From NCBI GenBank assembly GCA_008360975.2, contig CM039184.1, positions 40,619,797 to 40,683,796 on the forward strand: 64,000 nucleotides of DNA, read 5' to 3'. The stretch is from Lichenostomus cassidix. Its lineage: Eukaryota > Chordata > Aves > Passeriformes > Meliphagidae. Positions within the stretch are counted from its first letter, which is position 1; every line of letters begins with the position of its first letter. A model generated the notes under the pieces. The model saw only the letters and a program-made list of their open reading frames with translations, searched no databases and was not told the origin of the DNA. Positions 37,901-52,900 of the stretch are shown here, piece after piece. The translations under genes were made by a program, and so were the position numbers.

Positions 37901-40900
37901 TCAGCCTTTTTGAACACCCTAGTCTCCACCCTTTTTAGAGAAAAACATACAATGTATGAAGATAGGACTAAAAACAGTAGAAAAGTGAGAAAAGGGCATT
38001 CCCTTGGGTTCACTTTTTCCTTCTATTTCTCACCTTGTTTCCTGTCTACTTTTTTCCATAGTTCTCTCCCAGCGGAAAGTGACACTGAAGAAATAGTTAA
38101 AGAATTGGAGACATGTGAAGGTACAGAGAAGATACACAGAGCTCAGAAGGCAGAAGATGCTCTGTATTGTTTAAAAGATTTTGCAATAATTTTACACTCC
38201 GAAGATCTATGCAGAGAAGCTGCTTTTGATTTTTCATACAAATTTACACAAAAGAAGAGTAACTCCAGGCATAAGATTATCTGTGGATGGGCACATAAAC
38301 ATGGCATTTTTAAAAGGTAATGTGTGTCTCAAAGAACTACATGTCTTTGTCCATTAAATCCAAAAGACAGGCATGGCTAGAAACTTGCCCTCCAGTTACC
38401 CAAACATAAATAACGAGCGCTTGAGTTCAAGTTGGCAAAGTTTTGTTTTGCCTAGATCTCTGCCTGGAAACAAGAGAAGGCAGGCAGTTTAGCTACAGAA
38501 GAAATGCCCACGGGAAACAAGGAAAGGTTCAAAACAAACAGACAAGCAAAATTGTAACAAATGGACACCACATAGGAAAGAAGAGCCTCAGGAGAAATGG
38601 TTTTTGAAAGTTCAGATATTTAAAAATCTGTGCTGTGGTTTTAAACTAAAGACTTCAGAGTGTGGCACAAAGGACTGCATGACTCATTGCTGAAGATTTT
38701 GCACACCAGTGCTGTCAGACATTTGTTAATGGATAATCTATTTCCTTTGGAGAGAGGGAAAGCAAATACAAGTGGCATGCCCATATAAGGTGACCACTGC
38801 GGCAAAAAAATCTTTTTTTCTATTAAAATGACATAAATGAAGTAAAAGAAATGCTCATATTAATTAAGATCTTTCAGAGGTAGTGGGTATGTAGAGTGCA
38901 TATGGAGGAAGTTTGTGTGTTTTTAGTGGGTTTTTTTTGGGCTTTGAGTTTTTCCAAATTAAAGTATGCCTGTAAATTAAAAACATCACTACCTCAGCAA
39001 TCCAGTCAGAAAACAACTAAGGTGAAAGCCGACAATACTGAAAAGCATACCAGTGAAGGTCAGTTAAAAACTGAAAATGGGTATCAAGATATCACACACT
39101 GCCATTTACTTGTGATTTGCAAGATCAAAATGCAGAAATTAAACATAGTGCAAACTTGAGAAAATGCCTTTAAAAAAAAACAACGTTATTTTAAATGAAC
39201 AGAGAAAGAATATTTTTCCACAGTAGCCATGCCTATAGTTTTGTGTGTATCATTGAAACTGGAGTATTGTTTTGGGGAAGTGCTAGTTTTAGTCTTAGCT
39301 GCCTTCATACCCACATATTGTAAGACAATAGCAAATAATAGCAGCATGTCTATTGAAAAAAAGATGGCAAACTGTAAAATGACAAATGGCAACTAAAAGA
39401 CAGTGACGTACTTTCAGAATCCAGTCAGGAAACATGGAAATCAACAGATTGGACAGGTCTAAAATACTGAGATTGGGTAGTACAGCACACAAAGATGCAT
39501 ATTAGTACAGTCTGCTTTAATGATTTACAGTCTGTGAGAAGTCTTTGTTCTAAGTGAGTACATTTGTTTTAAGACACTTGTTTAGCTACTGGATGCCATT
39601 AAAATAGCCCGTATTCATTCCCTAATAAAAAGGCACTTTTCAGCTGCTGTGCTGAAGACAAGATAGCTGAACTACTGACAGGCTGTTTACAAGCAGCCTG
39701 GAGACCAGGAAGTGGCTTGGAAATGAAAGAATTGCAGGATTCCGCCCAGAGTAAGAAGTTAGAAGTTAGTCTCACATTTAAGAAAAGCCAGGCACATTAG
39801 GAAGGGCCAAAGGTGCACCTAAATCATGGAATGTGACAAGGTCAGTGTAACAGTCTGTATAGAACAGAAATAACTGCCTGAACATGCATTTATAAGAATA
39901 TATTTTAGAATCAAAATAAATAGAAATTAGTCACTGCTTAGAGGAGATTTAAAACATATGAATCTTGTACTACACTCATTCCACACAGGAATAACATCCA
40001 CAAACCAAAAGGTGACTTTGGGGGAATTGGCACATCACTACTGAGGAAAAAATGGCTAACAGAGGAATGATCCACCTGCCCCCTTTTTCATCCCAATTCT
40101 TAAACCCCAAACTAAACTACATTTAAATGAAATTGTATCAGTCCTTATACTGATGGCTTCTGGTTATTAACATTTTAGTGACTCAAACAGCAAATTACAG
40201 TATCTGTGGGAATTTTTTCCTCTTTTCCCAGAGAAAATAGATGTTGTGTAAATATGTCACAATTATCCCAATGTGGACAGAATTCAGCACACACTGTTAG
40301 AGACAGTATTGCTCTAAAATTCTGCAAGTGTATGTTTACTCATAAACTATCTGCAAAAGTATATATAATTTGGAGATTGAAAGAAATTCCTCACGTGAAA
40401 ATAAAGGTAAGAGTTTTTCTTAAAACACAAATCTGGAAATGAAGTTTAAGAATTAAGGCCAGCTATTTTTAGCCCACCAATTTTAAGTCCTCTGTTCACA
40501 GCTGCTTAATTCATAACTGAATTAAAAAGGACTAGATAAGATAAAAAATTGGTTTCAACTTTTCCCACACTAGTTACAAAAAGTATTTGAGAGAACATAG
40601 CTAGGTTAATGTAACTTTGAACACATTTTTGGTCTTTTCGCACAACAGTGGCAAAGAAAGACAGCACATATTATAGCACTTCAAGGTGAGTTGGTTTTTT
40701 TGGTTGTTTTTTTTTTTTTTTTGAGTTTTATGTTGTGTTTTCTACTGCAAGATCCTGAGATCTCTAACTACTGCACTGCAAGTTTCAATCCTATGAAAAA
40801 AAGGCCTACTGAAAATACTATGAAAAAAGGTCCGAACTTAAAAAAAGATGTTGCCAATTGCCACAGAAAAAAGAACGTGGCACTACAGAAAAAAATTCAG

Positions 40901-43900
40901 TACTGCTATATTGCGCAGCTTTCAATATCTCTGTTTTCACCATGTGAGTACAATCCAGCACACAGCTTCAAGGGTCAAAATGATAGTGGCAAGAGGAATT
41001 CTGCAGTAGTGGGTGGCTCAGGGGACCTGTCCCCTGCTGGCTTTTTCAACATTCCAACCAGAAGAGAAAGGGCTTCTCAAGATCGCTCACTCACTTAAAA
41101 TTTCACTTACACCTTACTTCTGCTGTGAGTTTAACTGAACTTCCCATTGCACCTGAGTAGATGAGCATTCAAACCAACAGGCTTTGTCTATGAAGATGTC
41201 ACCTCATGGGACATGCCTCAAACGACTACTTGGCATGTCAGAGCCTCATAACAGAACGACAAGTGGTGGGAGTGCATGAGCGGGGAAAGTTAATTAAATA
41301 CTTACAACACAAAGCAGTCAGAAGAGGCACATCCTACCTTAACATGAAGCAAATAGTGATCTCTCACTTTGCGATTCAGTGCAGCACTCGTGGTCAGAAC
41401 TCCCTGCTGGTTAATCTGAAAAGTGCTCTCTTCATTTCCACTCAGGATGGTGAAGAGAAAAGGAGGGCCATTGTGAGAAGAATCCTTGTCTGTCACCACT
41501 AGCTGCAGCACACTGAATCCAACCGGCTTATTTTCCTATAAATAGACAATACACATTGGTTTTGTTATAATTGTGGATCTCGTCTGATGTTGATTTCTTC
41601 CTCATAACAGAGACTCCAACAAATTACTGCCAAACCAGTTAATCACTACAAGAGAAACCAGCAGACAATATTGCTTCAGAGAAACTACTGCCCTCTGAGA
41701 ATAACACTAAAACAACAATAAAAGGAGAAAGGCAGTTTTTATTCTTCATGTTGTATTTTTGAAGGTTATTTCAGCCTTGACACTTTACATTTTCCACTTC
41801 TGGTCTGAATTAATATTACAGTAGCATAATTACCAAGTCATCAAAGATTTCAAATTTACCTAAACCCCTGTTAAGAATAATCTAATATCTTTGTTGGGAG
41901 GACTAAAAAAACACACTCCTCCATCTGACCCCTTGCGACCCTAATTAGTGTCCTGAATACAGTTGTGGCTGCTACAACCACAGTCCAGGTAAAATACGAA
42001 ACCCAGGTTTTAAAATTTGCATCATAAAATCCCTTCAAGTTTGCATCATGTGGATGCCTGAGGTTTCACAGACACTTCACACACTTTGGCTTATCATGTA
42101 TTTTACACACACATATAACCTTATCTAACACTTGTAACAACTCTCCCAGAATACTCATGCTATACTGTATCAACCAGATTTTTTTATACACATACTTATT
42201 TTAAAAGGAAGGAAAGTACACACTTATACTATAGTACAACTATAACAAAATGCTGTCCTTTCACAGTTGCAAAAACTCCTAATAACAACAATACTCTGTT
42301 TCTGAGAGAATGATTTCATTATCAGATATTGCAGCTGAAGCTTTTTTCCTTTCAGCAAAACAAAGACAATTGCTTTAAAATAAAAATATTTACACTTGGA
42401 CATCTAAAGTAATTTGACTTTCCTAAGAGCTAAGCACATTTCCAACTATGTCCACATATATCCATCTCCAATAAATGAGGAAATGCACACCAGCATTCTT
42501 GGGCAACTCCTCCAGCTACCTTCAACTGGGACAGGCCCATATGAATTAACTACAGAACAAGAGGACTTCCTTTTTAATTGAATAACAGAAATAGTGCAGA
42601 CATTGGCTACACAGTCTGCAGTTTAGGACACACATTAACATTCGTTTCAAGAAAGACTGTAATTGGCGAAAAGAAGCTATATTTGACAGCACATAAACAT
42701 GAATCTGTTGTTATGTTTTTTTTGTTTTTTTTTTAAAGCAAGATCCAGGACATCTTACTTGCAAGCTGTGAAGACTATATATACTGTGCAACTGTGAATA
42801 CCATATATTGTATATATTCACTTTGCCCTATTTCAGAAAGCTGCCCTCACAAATCCCACACACTGTCTCAAACACAAATGGTATGTCAGGATGGCACAGA
42901 GCACCAGATAATATTGTCTGACCCTCACTGATTTACCGTAACAGGCTGGGTAACAGCAAAAGGACCCAAGGGACTGAGCTCATTTACATTACTAGTATAA
43001 AAAGGTCTTAATGCAATTCCTTTGTTGCCTTCCATTTATTTTCTACTGGATTCAGGAAAACAAGAAGCATAGACACTGCCCCCACTGTCTTTGCTTTTGT
43101 AGTTTTCTGAATTAGCACATGCCAGACACTTGAGAATCTGGCCTAAGGTACCAAATCAGTAAAATGATGGGTATGCAGCCATATGAAATTCTACTCTTGC
43201 TCTAACTGCTTCTGATCCTCAAGGAGGCCAATGGGAATTAAGTCTTAACCTATGCACCATGGTGCAGAACACTAGCTTCACACTAACAGGTTATCTAAAG
43301 GATCTTTTTCTAAGCAGTAACTCTTAACACTAAAAAGAAATAGCAAAATTATTATGTATTTTAACACCACTGTGTGATACTAAGAATGTTCTATGGATAA
43401 ATGGAATGTAAAATATACATATATGTACACACACAAGGAATCTGAAAAAGAACCCGGAGAGGTTACGTAGTTTCCCTCACTGTAGATATTCTAGAACTGT
43501 CTGCACTCAATCCTGTGCCACATGCTCTAGGATGACCCAGATGATTCTGAGAACCTGCAATATAGGTTTCTAAATAAACTGCACAATGGGAATTTTATAA
43601 CCCTTAACAGTTATTTGATAAGCAGTCTCACTGGTGATCTTAATTAAAAATACAGAAAAATTCAAGTAAAAAATTCGCTGTCCAAAAACATTATTGATTT
43701 GACTATTTCACTAGTTGTATTTACCTGGATGATAACACTATAGTTTCCCTTTGAGAACACTGGAGGATTATCATTTACATCAGAAACGTCAATGTTAACT
43801 GTAGTTGTGTTTAGCTTTGGTGGGCTTCCATTATCTGAGGCTTGAACTGTCAAGGTATATCCTGAAATCTAAAAAAATAATTTTAAAAAAATTAAAACAT

Positions 43901-46900
43901 TCACTAAAGAGGAAAAAAGTAACAAACTCAGATTTTGTTTTATGGAAGAAATATTTTAGCACAACTCCCAGCAAAGCTTTCCTTCATATATTTAATCTTT
44001 TCTCTTCCTCCTTGTCCCCCCAAAGTACTGATATAAACAGATGCTTTTGCTTTATTACAGCTATATTAATTTTGGAACATGAAATGGTAATTTAAAAGTA
44101 GAATAAAAAAATGGTGGTCATCAATTATGTATAGTTAAATCAATCCCAACTGCCCAAAAAGCATGAAAAGTTTACCTTTTCTCTGTCTAAAAGCTTAGTC
44201 ACTTTTATTTCACCCCTGGTAGGATCGATTGTAAAAGGATTTCCTCGATTGCCATCTATAATTGCGTAGTGAATGCGGTTGTTGGAAGGTCCATCAGCAT
44301 CATCTGCCATAACCTAAGGGACATTAAAGTCTCAGTTAAAGCAGGCTGAAATAGACTCTAACACCTTTCAGATAAACTCATCCTGAAGATGAGCTGTTTT
44401 GGTATAACATACTTCATCGTTCTCAGGAGAAATGCCATCAACAGAACATACCAACATCACTTAATTTCCTGAATTTCTTCTGAAAATTAAGTCATGTTCT
44501 TGTGAGGAGAACATAAACGTATCACAAAATATCATCCACATTCCCACAGTGTCTGAAGTTTCTACTTCTGAAACCTTTTCAAAGTAAATTTTCAATTCAC
44601 TCAGTAGCAAACATCTATTCATTGATGTTCACCTTCAAATCAATACTTATTCCTTCAGGACTGAAAGTATGATCATCATGATGGACCATTTCAAAATAAA
44701 AAAACAATACGTACTGTAATAACTGATTGTTCAAGCATAGCATCTTCACTGATTACTGCAGTGTAAGTGTCTTGGCTAAACACTGGAGTATTGTCATTGA
44801 TATCTGTGACATTAATATTCACTGTTACAACATCACTTAATGAAGGCGTTCCTCCATCTGTGGCTTCCACTGTTAAGTAGTACTCATGAGAACTTTCGTA
44901 ATCCAAGCTCTCAATGACAAAAATGGCTCCTAGGGAAAAAGAAGAGAAAAAACAAAAGCCTCACTCAAACTCTGCTACTGCTGTGGTATTATGCATTGCA
45001 GCTTATTTTGACCTGACAAATACTCAGCTTCTCCAAAGCCTGGTTTTTCAGTGTAAAGCTGGAGCTACACAGTGAAAGGATTATGCTTTACACGTGTAAG
45101 AAGATAAAAAGTTACTGCCATTACCACAAAAGACTCACACTTTAAGTGAACCTGGCTTACATTTTGTAATGTGAATTTTTAACTGACTAGTTAAGATAGC
45201 GCAGTCCCTAATATACACATTGATTTGCTGCTGGAAGAGTTTTTCTGGAACCTTTTTACTCCTTTCAAACACATGAAGTTTATTTGGCAAAGTACTTCTA
45301 TACCACAGTACCAGAATGTCCAATGGAAAAAGCAGCAGAATTGTAATTTCCATTATACTAGTATATTAACTACTAAACTATTTAACTAACAACAATTTAC
45401 TTTTGGGTAGAAATCTTATCAAAACCAAAAACCAACAAACAACAACAACAAAAACCACCACGAAAAAAGAACCCCCGAACAACTTCACCAGAAATTACCT
45501 CTAGAAAAATAACTACATAAGTAAACAAAACTAAAATTGAGGTGTATATTGATTTTTAACAAAGAATTGCTATTAATAGGGAAAAATTCTCTACAGAACT
45601 TGAACAGTCCCTGAGACTAAATCTGACTATTATGCGAGCCTAAAATCTCCACTGTCATGCTGGATATATGGTTGAACATAATATTCCTATTTCAACCTCA
45701 TTTTAATGCCATATCAAACTTCTCTAGGATTACTGTCTTTTGGACCAATGACTAGTCTTCCCAACCAATTTTATTTCTAATCTTTCTTTTGCCATGTCTG
45801 GCCATTGATTCTGTTTATATACCTTTCGTGGAACGACTATTATGCTTCTATCATTACAGATCTATGTCTTTCCACCCTCTCTGCCCCCAGTGGTGAATAT
45901 TCCAGTTAGGAAACCCTTACTTTTGCCAGCTAAATGAATCTAATCTGAGTAATAAGAAATAGAAGCAACAAATAAAGTCCCTACTCTACATTTTACTGCA
46001 CTCATCTAGTAAGTGTGCTGGCAAAATACATCAGCAGCAGCAACTTTACAGCCAGGATGATGTATAACCCATTTGGTTGAACTACTGTACAACTCAGTAT
46101 GGCATTGTGCTGGCTTGGCCTCAAGTATATTCACAGTTGTAACCTGTTACCTGTAGTTGGATCGATGCTGAATTTTCCATGTTCATTCCCACTGACTATT
46201 GAGTATGTGATTTCAGCATTCGCTTCGATGTCTCTGCTTGCAGCATAGATCTGGAGAACTTCAGTTCCAACCAAGATGTCCTCTGATACACTTGCACTAT
46301 ATTCCCTATGCTCAAATACTGGTGGATTGTCATTAATATCCAAAACAGAAACTATAAGACTACTTGTTGAAGACAGTCTTCTAGGTAAACCTTCATCTGT
46401 AGCCTTCAAAGTCAATGTGTACACAGCTTGTAATTCCCGATCCAAAGGCTTCTCCAATCGAATGATTCCAGAGAATTCATCAACAGAGAACTGACCCTCT
46501 GCAGAGTTCACCAGTGAATAATGGATTTTACGGTTCAACCCTGCATTTTGAAAACAATTTTCAAGTATGAAGCAGCCATTAAAATACGTAACAACAGAAT
46601 AATCCCCCTGATAGCTACAGAAATAAGACATGCGTGCTAAATATTATCACTCATGTTAAAAGTCAATTTCAGAGAGTTAAAGGCTCTTGTGAATGGCAGA
46701 ATTACTACAAAAAAAAATTAAGGTAACACTTCACCACACTGATTTTCTGTCATACAGAAAACATGAACCATGGCTCTCCTTCAGTTAACAGCACTAGTTA
46801 ATATAAAACAATTAGTAATATAAATGTAATTATAACTTTAGAACAACAGAATCTGCATAGCAGACTTATAATAACAGAGGAGGATATGGGAGACTTAGAT

Positions 46901-49900
46901 TGCATCAATTAACTAGACTCAATACCAGTAAGCTTATTTAAGAACCGTGCCCCAAAATTACCAGGAACATCATTTCTAGCAACATTTCTTTATAAAGCAA
47001 ACAAAAACCTTATCGATTTTAGAGGCAAGTATTTTGGTCCTCCTGAGCCTCAAAGACTAGTGAAGTATGAAAACATCTGCCTATTATGTTCCAAATGAGC
47101 AACCTAGCTTTATCACAGCACAAAGCAGGTCAGCTGTTTTACAAGACTGAGGCAACTATTCATTAATACTGTTTGATTAATAAAATGATGAGCTATGGAA
47201 ATAATACATTTTAAAAATCCTTTACGCTGTTGCGTTTCTTACAACAAAGCCTATGAACAAACTCCTTCTAATATCATTTTCAGTTCATGTTCACTTAAAT
47301 ATTTGTAACTGAGCAGTGAAGATAAAGATACAGTATAAGTCTTAACAGTGCATACAGAAAGCTACAGCTGACCAGCATTCTCTTGATGGTATGACCATCG
47401 ATGGCTGGCCTGAGAAGTACACATTCAAAAATCTATGAATGCCCATTTACATGAGCAGACATGGCTTGACAGTCCTATTACCTCAATCAGGAGTAAAGCA
47501 TGAACCCAATCAATCATAACATTAATACCTTTATCACACTACAAATATCCTACATTTTGTCTCTCCCCCCTCTCCTCTTTTTTGCAGAGATACTAAAGGG
47601 ATGTCTTCTAAGCTACTCACACATGGAAGTCAGGTGTTAAATGATTTAGCAGAGCTAAATATATCTTTCAGAAGTCTAATCCTGAATGGTACTGTACATC
47701 TGTTAGCTCTACTGAAACATTTGACACCTCTCAGGATGAAAGTAAATAAATATTACTGTACCTCTGAGACCATGACAAAAGTTATCAGTCAAAGAATGCA
47801 TACCTTCATCTGCATCTGTTGCCTGTACTCTTGTCAAAAGGGTTTTAGGCTCTGTGTTTTCAAATACTGTAATGGAGTAAGTATCAGTTGTAAACTCTGG
47901 GGCATTATCATTCACATCTTCCAGAGTCAGGACGATGTTAGCTTGGCAGAATCTTCCCCCTCCATCTGTGGCTTTCACTAGAAGATGATAAACTGCTTGC
48001 TGCTCACGATCAAGTGCCATTAATGTTTTCAGTTCACCTACAAACAGCATAACACACACGAGTTGATGCAAGTTGCAAGACCTAAGTACCCCTAATATGT
48101 TTCCCCCAAAAAATCAGAAAAACTGAACAACAATTTTCTTCTTTACAGTCATTTCATCAGTGGCTAAGTCAATAGCTGTACTGTACTAATGAACTCCACT
48201 TTGGGCATGTAAGTGACCTGCCTTTTCAGCTTGGAAAGATTAAGTATTAAAACCCCTTACTTTTTTTTCTAATGCTCTTGAAACAGACATTAGCTAAAGT
48301 AAAACTATCTGATGGTACAGAGAGAGAATGCGTACATGTGCAAAAATCCATGTGTGTTTGTCCCAAGAAAATTAAAGTATTAGAATCTGGCTTAAAAAAA
48401 ATGCAAGGTTGAATCCAAGTCTGGTTTTTCTGGGCTATTTAGTTGTATTCCTTCCACAGCTACTAATGTTTCCTCCTCTAACATTCAACGAATAAACAGA
48501 GCTATTTACTATGAAGTATTAACTGCTACTACAGACAAATGTCTAGAACTCTAACACATTTTTTCTAAAGTGACAGAAAACATGAGAGACTACTACTATA
48601 TGTAGTCATTGCCTCCTTTTAAACAACTCAAAAAGGTATTACAAAACACTTTTTATGCGTATTCTAGCCCTACCAATTCTCAAATTATGTAACAACATAC
48701 TAGCACATCACACAGGTGACATTCAAAGTCAAAAAAAACACCAAACAAACCCACGAAGTATGCTCCTTCTCATTTATTTTGTCACTTAAGTGTTCTAATA
48801 TCTTCTACTTGCATTACATCTTTGTACTCATTCAATTTTTACTACACTGTTTACCTTCCTACTGCTTGTCTACAGCAGCCTGCACAGTACAGGATTTGGG
48901 CATTAGCTGTGAAGCTATACTACAATACAAAACACACAAATGCCATGAAAACCGAAGTCAACCAAGTTAAAAGTTAATCACATTTATACAGTGCTTCCAA
49001 TAAAACTTGGGGGCACTTTTGGTGTTTGCCATGGAAAGGAAATTTGTTGCTCCATCTAAACTCATCCCATTTAATTTTCCAAAACAAATTATGGCAGAAA
49101 GAATCTTAATGAAGATATTTTCAGTAACAAACCATTATAGCTACTACTACAATGAATATAAAAAGAGCAATTTTTATGGCATACTTTTATTCCAATCACT
49201 TCAGCATGGAAGTTTCTGCAGGCTTCATGGTAATTACCCTGTTTACTCTTTAGTTCCTCATATATTAAAACACTTGCCTTTTCCCTGACTTTATTCAATA
49301 TATTATTAGTATATGTGTAGTTGAAACTCACGTTTTAAACCACTGTACAATAAACCAACCCTTAGTGGAAAGCCTTAAGCACTGACATTTATGTATGTCT
49401 TAATGTAATAGCAAAACATTTTACAAAATGAGGTGATGACTGGAATCTTGTATAGTGTATAAAGTATTATTACCTGTGTCTGGAGTAAGTCTGAATTTTT
49501 CTGCTCCTGTGCCGTGCAGTGTGTAAGTAATTTCTGCATTGGAACGAATATCTGCATCCGTAGCAGACACCTGCATTATCAATTTGCCAGGAAGGGCATC
49601 TTCAGGAACAGAATCAGCATATAAAGTCTGCAAGATTTCAAAGTTGCATTAAAAACTAAATACATGAAGTAAGCAGAGCTTAGAAAGGGGAGGGGAAGAA
49701 GGACAATAGAGGAAATAATATCATTTGAATGTTTGGTAACATATAATGTGAACCAGAGGATGAAATGCCTGAAAATTAAAAGAACTTATGATTTTCTAAT
49801 TAATTACTTACCATTTATTAGATTTTTCAGAGAGGTATTTAATACTGCAACTATAGGGACTTGTGACCATTGCTGCATTGCTAAGAACTCAAAACACTTG

Positions 49901-52900
49901 TAACTGATTAACTAATAATGAAATGTGTTCCCAAAATAGGAGTTATAAATTTTTGCTAATTTCACTTTTATCTCTTTTGGTGGATCATCTTTTCTAGGTC
50001 AGATAGACCTAGACTGATATACATCTTTTTTTTTTAATGACACAGAAACTTCAAGATTAAATAAAAAGTAAGGAAAAGGATTCAGAATTTAACAGCGCTA
50101 AACACTGTTACAGCTCAGCCACGTCAGGAATTTGCATTACATTAGAAACACTAAGCCTTGTAACACCAATATTAACAAGGGAAAAAATAAAAGGAAAAAA
50201 AGATAAAAATACTGACTTGCCAGTCTGTATATAACTGCAACTATTTACATAGTAGCAACCAACACAAACATCAACTAAGAAAAAGAATCCCATGTTCCCT
50301 GTATACTTATCCTTTCTAGTACAAGGGAAGATTTCAACCTCATAACATCAAATCTGTGTTCAATTATGAAAAGTCCAAATGTGCAAAAGAAAAAAAAAAC
50401 AAAAAACGCCGGGTTTCCACGTAAGGCAATTACACATCTTGCAGGGACTACCTGTCTGGGCTTTTTCCATTTCTTATTTTTCATGTCCATTTTTGCAGAC
50501 TATAAAATCTGGTAAGGTAGACAGCTTTGTAACCAGAAAACATTTATGGATTACAGATTTTTGGTGCTGTTGTGTGCAATTGCAGGATGATGTTCCAGTC
50601 TCTTCAACTCTTTTATCACAGGAAATACACAAATATATAAACTAAGCAATGGGATTCAGCCTTCTTTGAGACCTTGCTTCTTTCATAATACAGCATATAA
50701 ACTATAATGGCTGCAACATAAAACAATTCTTTTTGGAAAAGAATTAACACAGGGGAAATGCACTACAATTCTCCCCGTAGTTTTCAAACACCCATTGAGT
50801 GACAAAGAATTGTCTTTGGGTTTTTAAAAAATCTGTCTGTGAAATACCTTTTATTTGACAGCATTCTATCTTAATAGTCTGATACTGGGTTAAAAGGAAT
50901 AGCTATTTCTCAGTCTCCTGAGAAGCAATTTCAGAGAAAATGTAGATTTTATGTATGAAAGCAGCTGGACATGGAAGATACCAGACTCTGCCTACCTTTT
51001 CACAAACAGGGCTATTATCATTAGCATCAAGGACTTTAACCTCCACCACAGCTTTAGCTGCAAAGGTCCCATCAGTAGCTGTAATATTTAGAAGATAATT
51101 ATCCTTTTCTTCCCTGTCCAGAGGCTTTTTGACATACACCTTCCATTCATTCTGTATGTTGTCAATAGCAAACTGTCCCAAGGGATCACCTCCTGAAATA
51201 TGAGAAGAAATATTTATTTAAAGACAAGACGGAGATTTCTACTGTTACTCTATAAAAATTAAGGTATGGCTAAAAAAAAAAAAAAAATTAAAAAAATCAA
51301 ATGTAAATAAGCAGCCACTCTCTCTGTGGCTTTACAGAGAAACAGCTTCACTTCCCAGGCAGAAATTGTCATTACATGCTCATACAACAAATTCAACAGA
51401 AGCCAACAAATGCAGCCAACAGAATCCATAAAAATTAATGTAGAAATTCATGTAGCATTATAGAAAACTTGGTATCATAACATATGCTAAATAACTATAA
51501 TAAACTACTCCACTAGAAATTAATAGCCTATCATTTTTTGATATTTTTTCATTTGTTTTTAACTACATCATTAATCTGGATATATTTTTTTAAAATAAAA
51601 TTTGATATATAAATAAACAATATACATAGAAAGGCATTTTAAGCAAGGCACACATTAAACAAAGACAAATACCTGTTTTCTAAAACTCATTTTTCCACTG
51701 AAGTTTTTAATATTCATATTAAGACACATACATTCTCTTTGCAGCTCTACAGTTTCAAACACTTTCCAGTAATTTTAAAGATCAAGTAATATCTCACATC
51801 ATTTCATAACAAATGGTTATTCCAACATTACTTAAAAAGATTTACCTGTAATGTAGTAAAAGACTTGTCTATTGGTTTCTTCTGTATCAGCATCAGTTGT
51901 ACTCAGGATGGCAATTACCCCACCAGGAGGGTCATCCTCACTGACTGTTCCTTTATATATCTCTGCAGTAAACCGTGGAGGATTGTCATTCACATCTGTG
52001 ACAGTAACTTCAACCACAGCCATAGAAGACAGCTGAATTTTTTCACCCCTGTCAGATGCAACCACGGTGATTTTGTATTTGTCTCGTTTCTCGTGATCGA
52101 GTTCTTTGAGAGTGGTAATCCAGCCAGTTTCCATGTTTATGGCAAAAGACTCTATAATGTCTAGCTCTTGAGAAGGATCCAAGCTGTAAGTAACCTGCCC
52201 ATTGAGTCCTGAATCTAAGTCAGTTCCTTTAACCTGTATGACTCTTGTTCCAGCTGGTGTGTTTTCTACGATGAATGCCTCATATGGGTTGGACTCCAAA
52301 ATGGGCTTGTTATCATTTGCATCTTTTACCTGAATGCTTACATCTACTGAGGAAACAACATTATAGTCTTCATTTGCATACTGTGCTCGAACTGAGAACT
52401 GGTACCACTTGGTTGTTTCATGATCAAGATTCTTCTCAAGTTTCAACTCTCCGGTCTGTCGGTCAATCACAAAAAAATCATCTCTGTTGCTTTCAGGAGT
52501 GTTCCCTTTAATCAGACTATATACTAAAGTCTGATTATGCTCTGCTTTGATAACATCTATTGCAGTTCCAACTGGAATGTCCTCAGAAACTGTATAAGAA
52601 TAAAATGGTTCTGAAAATTTTGGGAGAGGCACTTCTGGTGGGAGTATTCTAGCATAGACAGGAACAACTGACTCTTTCTGGGGGGATCCACCATCAATTG
52701 CTCTAACAAGGAAAGTAAGAAACTCATTTTCCAAACCAATTAAGCTTTCTTTTGTAGTAATTATACCAGACAATGAATCAATTTCTAAATTCTCTTTTAC
52801 ATTTTCAGACTCTGCTTCAATAGCATATGTGATGTCTGCATTTGTACCTTCATCAGCATCAGATGCCCAGACTTTAATGACTGAGGTACCCCGTGGAACA

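Noticed and set aside
37910..38320. 136-codon plus-strand open frame in a FAT1 intron
   Set aside because: Composition is typical of chance, with no domain and no splice or promoter context.
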